Source: Flavobacterium pectinovorum
GTDB taxonomy: Bacteria > Bacteroidota > Bacteroidia > Flavobacteriales > Flavobacteriaceae
Direction of reading: 5' to 3'
NCBI RefSeq assembly: GCF_006438875.1
Contig: NZ_RCZH01000012.1
Span: 124,001-188,000 of the forward strand
DNA length: 64,000 nt
Position numbers and translations under genes: made by a program
In this document: positions 25,746 to 34,476 of the stretch, piece by piece
Layout of the letters: the number at the start of each line of letters is the position of its first letter
Numbering within the stretch: the stretch's first letter is position 1
Notes under the pieces: model-generated
What the model was told of the DNA's origin: nothing
Seen by the model: only the letters and a program-made list of their open reading frames with translations
Database searches by the model: none

Positions 25746-25905
25746 TTTTCTTTTAAATAATAAATTTTTATCTGATTTTCATCCTTTTTATTGCAAATAA
25801 CATTTGATTGGCAAACTGCGTTAATGTTGTTTTAAAACTTGTTTTTAGGCTGGCTGTCCATCAATATCTTCGTAAATTGTAGTTCAAATTTTAAATATTT
25901 AAAAA

Positions 25906-26658
25906 ATGGCACTTTTAGAAAACAAAGTAGCTTTTGTGTCTGGTGGCGGATCAGGAATTGGACGTGCAGTTGCAGAAGCTTACGCTCGAGAAGGAGCAAA
26001 AGTAGTACTTTCAGATATTAATGTAGAACACGGTGAAGAAACCGTAAAAGTAATTAAGGATAAAGGCGGAGAAGCTTTTTTTGTAAAAGGAGATTCATCA
26101 AATGCAAGTGATAATAAACGTATGGTTGAGGTTACGGTTGCTAAATACGGTCAACTTGATATTGCTTGTAATAACGCAGGAATGGGCGGACCCGCAAAGC
26201 CAACTGGTGAATATGAGCCGGAAGCCTGGGATCGTGTAATTGCATTGAATTTAAGTGGTGTTTTTTATGCCTGTCGCTATCAGTTAGAACAAATGGAAAA
26301 AAACGGAGGAGGGAGCATCGTAAATATTGCCTCAATTCACGGTCAGGTTGCGGCTCCAAATAGTCCGGCATATACAGCTTCGAAACACGGTGTTGTGGGA
26401 TTGACCAAAAATATTGCTGCAGAATATGCGTTAAAGAATATTCGTTGTAATGCTGTCGGTCCGGGATATATCGAAACAGCTTTATTGAAAGATCATATGA
26501 ATGCAAGTGCCATGAATGCGATTGCTGCAAAAGCGCCGATGAATCGTTTGGGTACTGCTGAAGAAGTTGCTGAATTGGTAGTGTTTCTAAGCTCTGAAAA
26601 ATCTTCATTCACAACCGGAAGTTATATTATTGCCGATGGCGGATATACGGCAATTTAG
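25906..26658 (+). CDS. short-chain dehydrogenase/reductase (SDR, classical)
   Basis: 250 residues. The cofactor loop is GGGSGIGRAVAEAYAREGAKVVLSD; the Asp after the second strand suggests NAD+ preference. NNAGMGG, the catalytic Ser in NIASIHG and the YTASK motif (Tyr/Lys) are present, and the C-terminal SSFTTGSYIIADGGYTAI closes the fold. Substrate unknown; 3-oxoacyl reductase-like or sugar dehydrogenases share this pattern. A strong terminator follows. Confidence 0.9.
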   Translation: MALLENKVAFVSGGGSGIGRAVAEAYAREGAKVVLSDINVEHGEETVKVIKDKGGEAFFVKGDSSNASDNKRMVEVTVAKYGQLDIACNNAGMGGPAKPTGEYEPEAWDRVIALNLSGVFYACRYQLEQMEKNGGGSIVNIASIHGQVAAPNSPAYTASKHGVVGLTKNIAAEYALKNIRCNAVGPGYIETALLKDHMNASAMNAIAAKAPMNRLGTAEEVAELVVFLSSEKSSFTTGSYIIADGGYTAI

Positions 26659-26681
26659 GTTTTATATTTAAACTAAAAAAA

Positions 26682-26717
26682 AACGGCTGTTTGATAATTT
26701 CAAACAGCCGTTTTTTG
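26682..26717. terminator. bidirectional terminator between SDR and mepB
   Basis: AACGGCTGTTTGA and TCAAACAGCCGTT pair perfectly over 13 bases, with A-run before and T-run after. Confidence 0.9.
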
Positions 26718-26723
26718 TTTTAT

Positions 26724-27251
26724 TTAGGATTGAAACAATTTGTTAAATGTTTCAAGATCTGCTTTAGGTTTTATTTCGTAAAAATAGCGTAATTGCCATT
26801 TCTGTGTTTTTTGAGCTTGCACGCTTGTCGTTTCATCCCAAGGCGGATAAACACGTGTCGCTCGTTTGCCTTCTTTAGTTTTTGTAGAGAAGATTCCTTT
26901 TTCTAACAAAATGGATTTTGGAAAAACAAATTGCCCAAACATATTTTCTTTTCTAACGCTAATAATTACAAAATCAAATTCGTCAGAAAAATCAAAAGGC
27001 TCAATTATTCCTGATTTATTACGCTTCCATAAAGTCACAAACTGACCAGTTTTTATAGGAGTTGTTTTGGCCTCGCGATAACAAATAAGTTTTTTATCTA
27101 AGTAAAATTGGTACCCATTATACTCTGCACTTTCAGTTATTCCTTCAGGTTCTGAACAATGAAAATCAAAAGAATCATAAACCAATTCTTTGGCTAAATT
27201 TAAATCTTTGGAGATAGATTTTTGATTTACCCAGTGATTTTTAATTATCAT
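26724..27251 (-). CDS. MepB family protein
   Basis: 175 residues with the MepB pattern: YNGYQFYLDKKLICYREAKTTPIKTGQFVTLWKRN in the middle, FDFVIISVRKENMFGQFVFPKSILLEKGIFS, and RATRVYPPWDETTSVQAQKTQKWQLRYF near the end. MepB belongs to the mepRAB operon of staphylococci, where its role is not established. Here it is a single gene downstream of the ECF sigma/anti-sigma pair, on the same strand. Confidence 0.85.
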   Translation of the reverse strand: MIIKNHWVNQKSISKDLNLAKELVYDSFDFHCSEPEGITESAEYNGYQFYLDKKLICYREAKTTPIKTGQFVTLWKRNKSGIIEPFDFSDEFDFVIISVRKENMFGQFVFPKSILLEKGIFSTKTKEGKRATRVYPPWDETTSVQAQKTQKWQLRYFYEIKPKADLETFNKLFQS

Positions 27252-27304
27252 TTTAGAAGATTGACTTAGAAATTATTATTGTTTTTTGGGAAAGGTACTA
27301 TTTT

Positions 27305-29065
27305 TTAGAAGGAAACATTCAATCCAAAATTCAATCCCCATTGAAATTGATTAAAAGATTGATTGTTCAATGGATTGAGGTAATAATTTACAGCAGGTTC
27401 AGCAAAAACATTTGTCTTTTTATAAATACGATATTGCAAAGTAGTACTCAGAGTAGAACCATAAACATAATCATTTGCATTTATATTATTACCAATCGAG
27501 TTGCCATCAAGTGCTACATTATTAGAAATTAGTTTCCCTACAAATCCGCCGGTATTCAAACTGATACTTGCTTTGTTTTTAGTAAATACAGCATATGAAA
27601 CTTCTAAAGGCATTTCGATATATCTAAGACTTTGATCTATATTTCCGCTTTCTAAATTGTCACTTTGAATATCACTTTGTTTTAATGCATTTGAGGTACT
27701 GTTTGAAACAAAAACATAATTGGAGTTATTTGTTATTCGTGCAGGAGCAATTGATTCGCCAGCAGCATAATAACCTGTTGGACTTAACGAAGCAACATTT
27801 TTTGTGTTTATATAAGAAACATTCGCAATGCTCTGACCTAGTTCATTAATCTTAAGACCTGATCCTACAGCCCATTTATTACTGATTTTATATTTTGTTT
27901 TTACACCATAGGTACTACCTTGTTTCGAATCGTTTGCGTAACCCAGGGTTTTGTCATTTTTATTGTTTTGAGAATTGGCGATGCCGGCAAAAACTTCTAC
28001 AGCCCATTTTTCAGCATTAGAAACAGATTTGTCTTCTTTGTCTTTTCTAGTTTCCGGCGCTGCAGCTGCAATATCTTTTTCCAGATTTTGAAGCTCTGCT
28101 AATTGTACCGAATCTATTTTGCTTGATGAATTGTTTGCTTTTGAATCGCTTTTTTCATTGCTGGCAATAAGATCTTTTTTAGAATAATCTATTGTTCCGC
28201 TCTTTTGAGTTTCCCTTTTTTGAATTTCTCTGCTATTATTTGCTGCATTTTGATTGCTATTAAAAGCAGGGTTTGACGAATAAAAAGCAATGTTGTTGCT
28301 GTTTTTTGTGCTTGTTTTATCTTCAAAAATAGATTTTGACAATTGATTTTTTGAGTTTGAATTAAATCCATTTGTTTTGGCTGAATTAAACGTTTTCTCC
28401 GTAAGAATCTTATCTGTAGCAGTTTTTTTATTATTTGGAAGCTGGTATTTAGAAACAGAATTAAAAGAATCTCCTTTTCCTGTTACATAGGTTTGTTCCG
28501 CTACAGCTTGATTTGTATTTCTTTTTTCAATATTTGATTTAGGATGTTTACTATTGTTTTTTGCCCTATTTTCAGAATCAGCTTGAGCCAATGCTGTTTC
28601 TTGTTTTTGAACCTTAGTAATTAATGGATTGATTGCTTTTTTTGATGATGATGAATCTCCTTCAGTTGTATGTGATTTTTCTTCGACTTGATTTTCTTCT
28701 ACCAGATTTCCTTTGACTTGATTTTTTTCAATGTCAGTTGAAACCGTATTATTTTCGGGAGCTGATATTGTGGTATTATTTACGTCATTTTTACTCTTCC
28801 CATTTTTCTCTTCTATAACGACTTTATTGTTTTCTGAGGCACCATTACTTAAGTTTTTGATTCCTGAATCAGAAGTAAAATGTAAAACAGAAGGAAGCAG
28901 CAAACCTAATAATAGGCATGCAGCAGCCGACCACCAAAGAATAGCTCTTTTTTTCTTTTTAGGCTGATCTAGTTTTTCTTCAATTTGGCCCCATAATTCA
29001 GGAGGCGGAACACTTGAAAAGTCTTCCATTGATGAAAAAATATCTTCTATGTTTTGTTTTTTCAT
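27305..29065 (-). CDS. Dma-like anti-sigma factor with an outer-membrane beta-barrel
   Basis: 586 residues. A cytoplasmic N-terminus (1-40; ELWGQIEEKLDQPKKKKR) precedes one inner-membrane helix (about 41-63). A very Asn/Ser/Lys-rich, disordered stretch follows (about 66-350). The C-terminal 230 residues (354-586) show alternating strands of an outer-membrane barrel (STYGVKTKYKISNKWAVGSGL, TTLQYRIYKKTNVFAEPAVNYYL) and end in Phe. A single chain could thus cross both membranes. It overlaps the sigma gene by 4 bases. This layout matches the dual membrane-spanning anti-sigma (Dma) proteins reported in Bacteroides. Confidence 0.8.
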   Translation of the reverse strand: MKKQNIEDIFSSMEDFSSVPPPELWGQIEEKLDQPKKKKRAILWWSAAACLLLGLLLPSVLHFTSDSGIKNLSNGASENNKVVIEEKNGKSKNDVNNTTISAPENNTVSTDIEKNQVKGNLVEENQVEEKSHTTEGDSSSSKKAINPLITKVQKQETALAQADSENRAKNNSKHPKSNIEKRNTNQAVAEQTYVTGKGDSFNSVSKYQLPNNKKTATDKILTEKTFNSAKTNGFNSNSKNQLSKSIFEDKTSTKNSNNIAFYSSNPAFNSNQNAANNSREIQKRETQKSGTIDYSKKDLIASNEKSDSKANNSSSKIDSVQLAELQNLEKDIAAAAPETRKDKEDKSVSNAEKWAVEVFAGIANSQNNKNDKTLGYANDSKQGSTYGVKTKYKISNKWAVGSGLKINELGQSIANVSYINTKNVASLSPTGYYAAGESIAPARITNNSNYVFVSNSTSNALKQSDIQSDNLESGNIDQSLRYIEMPLEVSYAVFTKNKASISLNTGGFVGKLISNNVALDGNSIGNNINANDYVYGSTLSTTLQYRIYKKTNVFAEPAVNYYLNPLNNQSFNQFQWGLNFGLNVSF

Positions 29066-29613
29066 GCTATTTTAAAATTTTTTATGCTCAAAATTCTTTT
29101 CTGCAAAATGTGCTTGGCTCTATTTAAATTTGATTTTGATGTTCCTTCAGAGATCTTCAATAATTCAGCGATTTCTTTGTGTTTCATTTTTTCGAAAACA
29201 TACAAGTTAAAAACTGTCCTGTATTGATCTGGTAAATCCCGAATATATTCCAATAATTTTTCTTGTTCAATTGGGATAGCTTCTAGTTCTTCCTCTTCGA
29301 CAAAATCTGTATCAGGGTCAAAAACATCCAGAAAGAAGCTTTCTTTTTTCTTTTTGTTTAAAGTCTCAATCAATTTATTAATGAAAATACGTTTTAACCA
29401 GCCTTCAAAACTTCCTTCAAATTTATATTGACCAATTTTCTGAAAAACAATTACGAATGCTTCCTGAAATACATCTTTAGCATCGTCTTCGTTTTTCATA
29501 TACTTCAGGCAAATACCATATAAAACAGGAGAGAACAACTGATAAATTTTCAGTTGTCCTTCTCTGTCATTTTTTATGCAAAGCTTGATATATTTTTCTA
29601 AATCGTCTTTCAA
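29062..29613 (-). CDS. ECF-type RNA polymerase sigma factor (partner of Dma-like protein)
   Basis: 183 residues. Region 2 has NEDDAKDVFQEAFVIVFQKIGQY and FEGWLKRIFINKLIETLNKKK; region 4 has LPDQYRTVFNLYVFEKMKHKEIAELLKISEGTSKSNLNRAKHILQKRI. This subtype (LKRIxxNxxI, G-T-S-K-S) is the common Bacteroidota ECF form. Its stop overlaps the start of the anti-sigma/barrel gene (ATGA). The pair probably senses envelope or outer-membrane state. Confidence 0.9.
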   Translation of the reverse strand: MKDDLEKYIKLCIKNDREGQLKIYQLFSPVLYGICLKYMKNEDDAKDVFQEAFVIVFQKIGQYKFEGSFEGWLKRIFINKLIETLNKKKKESFFLDVFDPDTDFVEEEELEAIPIEQEKLLEYIRDLPDQYRTVFNLYVFEKMKHKEIAELLKISEGTSKSNLNRAKHILQKRILSIKNFKIA

Positions 29614-29822
29614 GAAGTGGTTAATTTTGGTTTTGCAAAAATAGTTTTTATAAGCATATAAAACTATCTTTTATAATAGTATGAGTGGCGTCTTGATTAT
29701 TTTTTACGATTGTTAGGTTTTGATTTTCAGGTGTTTCTGTTTTGTAAGTCTTGCCTTCAAAGCTAATTTAACTCCTGTTTTGACGAATCAAAAACACCAA
29801 AATCTCTTTTTTCAGAATTTGA

Positions 29823-30704
29823 TTATTTCAGGCTAGTGATTTTATCCTTTATTAATTTTTTGAAAAGTTTAATTTCAGACCCTTGATCATCAGTGTCATT
29901 ATTGTCAATATAAATTCTCGTAATTTTTAAACCTTTTCGAAGTTCAAAATATACGCCACCCTGACCAGCTGAATCTGGAGTACCGTATGTTTTTGTTTGC
30001 CCTTGGTTGTTTAAAATTTCAGAAGGAACACTTGATAATAATGAAGCATAATCACCTCTCTTAGTTGTCGCAGTGTATTTGTATTGGTTAAAATCATAAC
30101 CTCCCGAAACAACATTTTGAAACTTTAGAATACTATAATCATTTATTTGAAAGAAGTTTTGACAATCAGCTCCGGTACATTGTGCTTTATAGGTACCAAT
30201 AATAATATTGTCTGGATTTTCGGTAGCTTTAATAAAGATGATTGGTTTTGAAGTTTTAGTAATCAAAACAAAATCTGACGGATAAGTTGACGCTGGAGAT
30301 GTTGTTTCACCAGGTAACGGTGATTTTTCATAATAGCTCACAACCATCTGACATTTGTTTTCTACTATATTAGTAATTTTAATAGTATAGCCACTTGTAG
30401 GTTTTATTCCTGAGAAAACTCCAACTAAAAAGTTTTTAGTAAAATCTATAGTAGGGTCACTTGAGTTAGGACATGAGTTTGCATTTTTCTTAAAATACTT
30501 ATCCATGTTTTCCTGCGAACTTGCGATAAGTGCCGCTGGAGTAGTTTGGTTTGTTATCATGCTATAGTTGCAGTAAAGAGGATATCCTGTAAACGAAACA
30601 TCAGCATAAGTTCCGCAATCTATATTTGTATTGTCATCATTACTAAGGGAGCAGCCGCTAAATCCAAAAGCTATAAATAAGCTCAACATTAATTTTTTCA
30701 TCAT
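29823..30704 (-). CDS. PrcB_C domain lipoprotein
   Basis: 293 residues with a lipobox (GFSGC, Cys 18). A PrcB-like segment lies at about 86-150: TKNFLVGVFSGIKPTSGYTIKITNIVENKCQMVVSYYEKSPLPG ... SDFVLI, where the strand order and 'SGY.I.I....' pattern match the PrcB C-terminal domain (the lipoprotein partner of the Treponema PrtP protease). A second unassigned domain follows, with ELRKGLKITRIYIDNNDTDD. The protease partner is not seen nearby. Probably outer-membrane anchored. Confidence 0.65.
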   Translation of the reverse strand: MMKKLMLSLFIAFGFSGCSLSNDDNTNIDCGTYADVSFTGYPLYCNYSMITNQTTPAALIASSQENMDKYFKKNANSCPNSSDPTIDFTKNFLVGVFSGIKPTSGYTIKITNIVENKCQMVVSYYEKSPLPGETTSPASTYPSDFVLITKTSKPIIFIKATENPDNIIIGTYKAQCTGADCQNFFQINDYSILKFQNVVSGGYDFNQYKYTATTKRGDYASLLSSVPSEILNNQGQTKTYGTPDSAGQGGVYFELRKGLKITRIYIDNNDTDDQGSEIKLFKKLIKDKITSLK

Positions 30705-30893
30705 TATTTTGTATTAGGTTATAATTCACAGATAAGCTTCTATTGAAAAGGTTGCGTTAAAAAGAATATTTTTTTTTCTTTATTTTTTTAAAGCCCAAGT
30801 GATTTATAATCAGTATGAATCAATAAAATTTTAGTTTTAAAAATTAAGTACTACGTATTATTGCTTACTTTTACTTTAAAAATAAACTTAAGT

Positions 30894-32267
30894 ATGTTTG
30901 ATTTTCTTCCGCTTTTATTGGCCTTTGTCATTGCATTATTCCTTGGGATTTATTTAGGAAAATTGCTGTTTTCTGCCAGAGCCCAATCCGAAAAGGTAAG
31001 TTTAGAAGAGCGATTAAATGCAAATGCAAATCAAATGCAGTTGCAAAAAGAACAGTTTGAGAACGAAAGAAATAACTTTCAGAAGCAGTTTCAATTAGCG
31101 AACTTAGAGAAAGAAAATATTAGGACAGAAAAAGACAGTTTAGCGATTCAGCTTTCTAAAAAAGAAGTTGATTTTGAAAACTTATGGGAACGTCATAAAG
31201 AACAAAAAAACGAAATCACAGAACTTCAGGAAAAATTCACCAAAGAATTTGAAAATTTAGCTAATAAAATTCTCGAAGAAAAGTCGGCGAAATTTACGGA
31301 ACAAAATAGCGAAAACATGAAGAATATCTTGTTGCCACTTCAGGATAAAATTCAGGGTTTTGAGCAAAAAGTAGAACAAACTCACAAAGAAAGTATTGAT
31401 TATCATGCCGCTTTACGTCAGCAGATTGTTGGTTTGAGCGAGATGAATGCCCAAATGAGCAAAGAAACCCTAAATTTAACCAAAGCCTTGAAAGGTGACA
31501 GTAAAATGCAGGGAAATTGGGGCGAACTGGTTTTGGAACGTGTTTTAGAAAAATCAGGTTTAGAAAAAGGACGTGAATACGAAGTTCAGCAAAGCTTTAC
31601 GAATACCGAAGGAAACAGAGTGCTTCCCGATGTTGTAATTAATTTACCTGACGGTAAAAAGATGATTGTAGATTCTAAAGTTTCTCTGGTTGCTTATGAA
31701 AGATGGATTAATGAGGAATCAGAAATTCTTAAGATCGATTTTCTAAAAGAACACGTAAACTCCATTAAAAGGCATGTGGAGCAACTTGGGAATAAAAATT
31801 ATCATGATTTGTACCAAATCGAAAGCCCGGATTTTGTTTTACTTTTTATTCCAATTGAACCCGCTTTTGCCATCGCTTTAAATGAGGATTCTACCTTATA
31901 TAATAAAGCATTTGATCGTAATATCGTGATTGTGACTCCAACTACATTGTTAGCTACTTTGCGAACGATTGACAGTATGTGGGCGAATCAAAAACAACAA
32001 GAAAATGCTTTTGAAATTGCCAGACAAGCCGGAGCATTGTATGATAAATTTGAAGGCTTTGTGGGTGATTTGGTAAGAATTGGAAATAAAATAAAAGATA
32101 CTAAAACCGAATATGAAAATGCCATGAATAAATTGGTTGATGGTAGAGGAAATTTGATTTCGAGTGTAGAAAAATTAAAGAAAATGGGAGCAAAGGCAAA
32201 AAAAGCGCTTCCGGAAAATATTATTGCAAGAGCTTCAAATTCAGATGAAAATCAATCTTTAAACTAA
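30894..32267 (+). CDS. rmuC: RmuC family DNA recombination protein
   Basis: 457 residues from the ATG at 30894; a longer start is 11 codons upstream. An N-terminal membrane helix (FLPLLLAFVIALFLGIYLG) is followed by a long coiled coil (about 40-150) and the RmuC domain (about 170-430) with QGNWGELVLERVLEKSGL, LPDVVINLPDGKKMIVDSKVSL and PTTLLATLRTIDSMWANQKQQENA. RmuC limits DNA inversions and is a predicted nuclease. It leads a plus-strand run with four following small genes. Confidence 0.92.
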   Translation: MFDFLPLLLAFVIALFLGIYLGKLLFSARAQSEKVSLEERLNANANQMQLQKEQFENERNNFQKQFQLANLEKENIRTEKDSLAIQLSKKEVDFENLWERHKEQKNEITELQEKFTKEFENLANKILEEKSAKFTEQNSENMKNILLPLQDKIQGFEQKVEQTHKESIDYHAALRQQIVGLSEMNAQMSKETLNLTKALKGDSKMQGNWGELVLERVLEKSGLEKGREYEVQQSFTNTEGNRVLPDVVINLPDGKKMIVDSKVSLVAYERWINEESEILKIDFLKEHVNSIKRHVEQLGNKNYHDLYQIESPDFVLLFIPIEPAFAIALNEDSTLYNKAFDRNIVIVTPTTLLATLRTIDSMWANQKQQENAFEIARQAGALYDKFEGFVGDLVRIGNKIKDTKTEYENAMNKLVDGRGNLISSVEKLKKMGAKAKKALPENIIARASNSDENQSLN

Positions 32268-32272
32268 GATTT

Positions 32273-32638
32273 ATGAAAAGAATTTTAATAATAATTGCCG
32301 CAGTTTGTGTCCTGATTGTTGCCATTTATTTTGCCTTTATCTATTATGTTCCTTATAGTGAAGGATATCGCTCAGGCGAATTAATAAGGATGAGTCATAA
32401 AGGCGTACTAATGAAAACCTGGGAAGGAGAACTAAGCCAAGGTGTTTCCGGTTCGCAAATATTTAGGTTCTCGGTTTTAGACAGTGACAAAGAAGTAATA
32501 GATCAATTGAATACATTGGAAGGGCAATATGTAAAATTGACTTACGTTGAACGATATAAAACATTTAGCTGGTGGGGAGATTCTCATTTTTTCATCACAG
32601 CCGTTCGAAAAGAAACTTCCCCATTTAAATACAAATAA
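32273..32638 (+). CDS. small single-pass membrane protein of unknown function
   Basis: 121 residues with one N-terminal transmembrane segment (about 4-26) and a strand-rich soluble domain (SEGYRSGELIRMSHKGVLMKTWEGELSQG ... LEGQYVKLTYVERYKTFSWWGDSHFFIT). Homologues in flavobacteria are sometimes mislabelled 6-phosphogluconate dehydrogenase; no Rossmann fold is present here, so that label should be avoided. It starts 5 bases after rmuC. Confidence 0.7.
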   Translation: MKRILIIIAAVCVLIVAIYFAFIYYVPYSEGYRSGELIRMSHKGVLMKTWEGELSQGVSGSQIFRFSVLDSDKEVIDQLNTLEGQYVKLTYVERYKTFSWWGDSHFFITAVRKETSPFKYK

Positions 32639-32644
32639 ACAATT

Positions 32645-33193
32645 ATGACCGCAGATTTCAAACCCGTTTCCTCATCAAAAATTAGTATTTCAGAATTAAT
32701 GCTGCCTTCGCACACCAATTTTAGTGGTAAAATTCACGGAGGTTATATTTTACAATTGTTAGATCAGATTGCTTTTGCATCGGCCTCAAAATTTAGCGGC
32801 AATTATTGTGTAACAGCTTCTGTTGATACCGTAAACTTTTTGAAACCTATCGAAGTTGGCGAATTGGTTACTATGAAAGCTTCTGTAAATTATGTGGGAA
32901 GAAGTTCTATGATTGTGGGTATTCGTGTTGAAGCCGAAAATATTCAAACCGGAGCGGTGAAACATTGTAATTCTTCTTATTTTACAATGGTAGCCAAAGA
33001 TAAAGATGGAAAAAGCGTACAGGTTCCGGGATTAATTTTGTCTAATCTGGAAGAGGTGAGACGTTTTAGAAAAGCCATTATACACATTGATTTAAAGAAA
33101 GAAGTTGACGAACGCGAAAAAATGGCAAAGGTCAATTCAATCGAAGATTTAGCGAGTTTAGACAAATACAATGTGTTATTAGAAATTAGCTAG
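32645..33193 (+). CDS. acyl-CoA thioesterase (hotdog fold)
   Basis: 182 residues. The hotdog core has HTNFSGKIHGGYILQLLDQIAFASASKFSG (with the GG and Asp typical of YciA/BACH-type enzymes), VTASVDTVNFLKPIEVGELVTMKASVNYVGRSSMIVGIRVEAEN, and a helical C-terminal extension. It should hydrolyse acyl-CoA in the cytoplasm. It lies 6 bases after the small membrane protein gene and 19 bases before the VOC gene. Confidence 0.9.
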   Translation: MTADFKPVSSSKISISELMLPSHTNFSGKIHGGYILQLLDQIAFASASKFSGNYCVTASVDTVNFLKPIEVGELVTMKASVNYVGRSSMIVGIRVEAENIQTGAVKHCNSSYFTMVAKDKDGKSVQVPGLILSNLEEVRRFRKAIIHIDLKKEVDEREKMAKVNSIEDLASLDKYNVLLEIS

Positions 33194-33212
33194 AATAATA
33201 AATTAAAGGAAA

Positions 33213-33608
33213 ATGGTAAAATTTGGATATACAATTCTATATGTAGAAGATGTGGAGAAATCGATTGTGTTTTATGAAAATGCATTTGGTTTTTCCAGAA
33301 AATTTATAGCACCCGGAAATGATTATGGTGAATTAAGTACAGGTGAAACAACAATTTCGTTTGCATCAAAATCATTAGCAAAACAAAACTTAAAAGAAGG
33401 TTTCCTCGAAAGCAAGATCGAAGAAAAGCCTTTTGCAATTGAAATAGGTTTTATAACTGATAATGTGGAAGAATTGGTAGAAAAGTCAATCTCTTTTGGA
33501 GCAATTCCAGTAACACAACCAACGCAAAAACCGTGGGGACAAATTGTAGCTTATGTGCGCGATCCGGATGGTTTTTTAATCGAGATTTGTACAGAAGTGC
33601 AAGGATAG
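33213..33608 (+). CDS. VOC family (glyoxalase/bleomycin-resistance fold) protein
   Basis: 131 residues made of two beta-alpha-beta-beta-beta modules: YTILYVEDVEKSIVFYENAFGF at the start and EIGFITDNVEELVEKSISFGAIPVTQPTQKPWGQIVAYVRDPDGFLIEICTEV at the end. The metal-ligand positions (Glu in GELSTG, Glu in IEICTE) are compatible with a VOC enzyme. Substrate unknown; last gene of the rmuC run. Confidence 0.88.
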   Translation: MVKFGYTILYVEDVEKSIVFYENAFGFSRKFIAPGNDYGELSTGETTISFASKSLAKQNLKEGFLESKIEEKPFAIEIGFITDNVEELVEKSISFGAIPVTQPTQKPWGQIVAYVRDPDGFLIEICTEVQG

Positions 33609-33615
33609 TTTATTA

Positions 33616-33659
33616 CTCCGCAATTATAAATATTGTATTAATATCTATAATTACGGAGC
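33616..33659. repeat. inverted repeat downstream of the VOC gene
   Basis: CTCCGCAATTATA and TATAATTACGGAG pair with one mismatch/bulge around an AT-rich loop. No T-tract follows, so a terminator role is uncertain. The remaining sequence to 33903 holds nothing else that I can assign. Confidence 0.5.
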
Positions 33660-33903
33660 AACATTTGTAAAACCCTTTTACAAATCCCAAATCCCATTTT
33701 GTGTCCTAAAACATTTCACAAATATTTAGCATAAATAGGCAACCGTATTCCTTAAAATTTCGTAACTTTAAGTATGACCATTGAGTTACTGTTTTTCACG
33801 GAGTACTGCCATTCTGTTTTTTTATATTATTGTATTAAGTCCAGTTTTTTCTCTTCTTAAAATAAAAAAAAGGAATGACATAATTGTTTAATTATTAACG
33901 ATT

Positions 33904-34473
33904 ATGAAAAAAACTACTTTACTTATTTTGCTATTTACTGCTTATTCCGTTATTGCACAGGATAAATTCTTTACAAATACAGGAACGATAAATTTTGAAG
34001 CATCCGTTCCATTTTTTGAAGAAGTAAAAGCCGTAAACAGACAGGTTGCAATTGTATTGGAACCTAAAACAAGTACATTTATTTGTACTGTTATTGTCAA
34101 AGATTTTCGTTTTAAATTAGACCTTATGCAGGAGCATTTTAATGAAAATTATTTGGAGAGCCATCGATATCCTAAAGCTGTTTTTAAAGGTAAAATTCAA
34201 AAATTTGATTTAAAAGATGTTACCGAAATTGAAAAAGAATATCAAATAAAAGGGAAACTTATACTGCACGGAAAAACCAGAGAAGTCATCGTTAATGCTT
34301 TGATTAAAAAATTGGGTGACGGAATCCAAATAATATCTGATTTTCCTATTTTGGTAACTGATTTCAATATTGAAATTCCAAATAGAATAGCGGATAAAAT
34401 TTCACAAACAGCAAACACAGAATTAATAGGAGTAGTTCGATCTGGCGATTCTATGTATTTAACTTTAAAATAA
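33904..34473 (+). CDS. YceI family periplasmic protein
   Basis: 189 residues with a signal peptide (cleavage after AYSVIAQ). The YceI lipocalin-like pattern is seen: TNTGTINFEASVPFFEEVKAVNRQVAIVLEPKTSTF, FRFKLDLMQEHFNENYLESHRYPKAVFKGKI (the xxYLESxxYPxxxF block), and KGKLILHGKTREVIVNALI. These proteins bind amphiphilic isoprenoids or similar ligands in the periplasm. Single gene, convergent with the TIGR01777 gene. Confidence 0.9.
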   Translation: MKKTTLLILLFTAYSVIAQDKFFTNTGTINFEASVPFFEEVKAVNRQVAIVLEPKTSTFICTVIVKDFRFKLDLMQEHFNENYLESHRYPKAVFKGKIQKFDLKDVTEIEKEYQIKGKLILHGKTREVIVNALIKKLGDGIQIISDFPILVTDFNIEIPNRIADKISQTANTELIGVVRSGDSMYLTLK

Positions 34474-34476
34474 AAT

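Noticed and set aside
26141..26608. 155-codon ORF opposite the SDR gene
   Set aside because: It is the antisense shadow of the conserved SDR coding sequence, rich in His/Gln/Leu as expected from such frames.
32273..32638. 6-phosphogluconate dehydrogenase, a label sometimes attached to such proteins
   Set aside because: The protein is a 121-residue single-pass membrane protein with no Rossmann fold or dehydrogenase motif.
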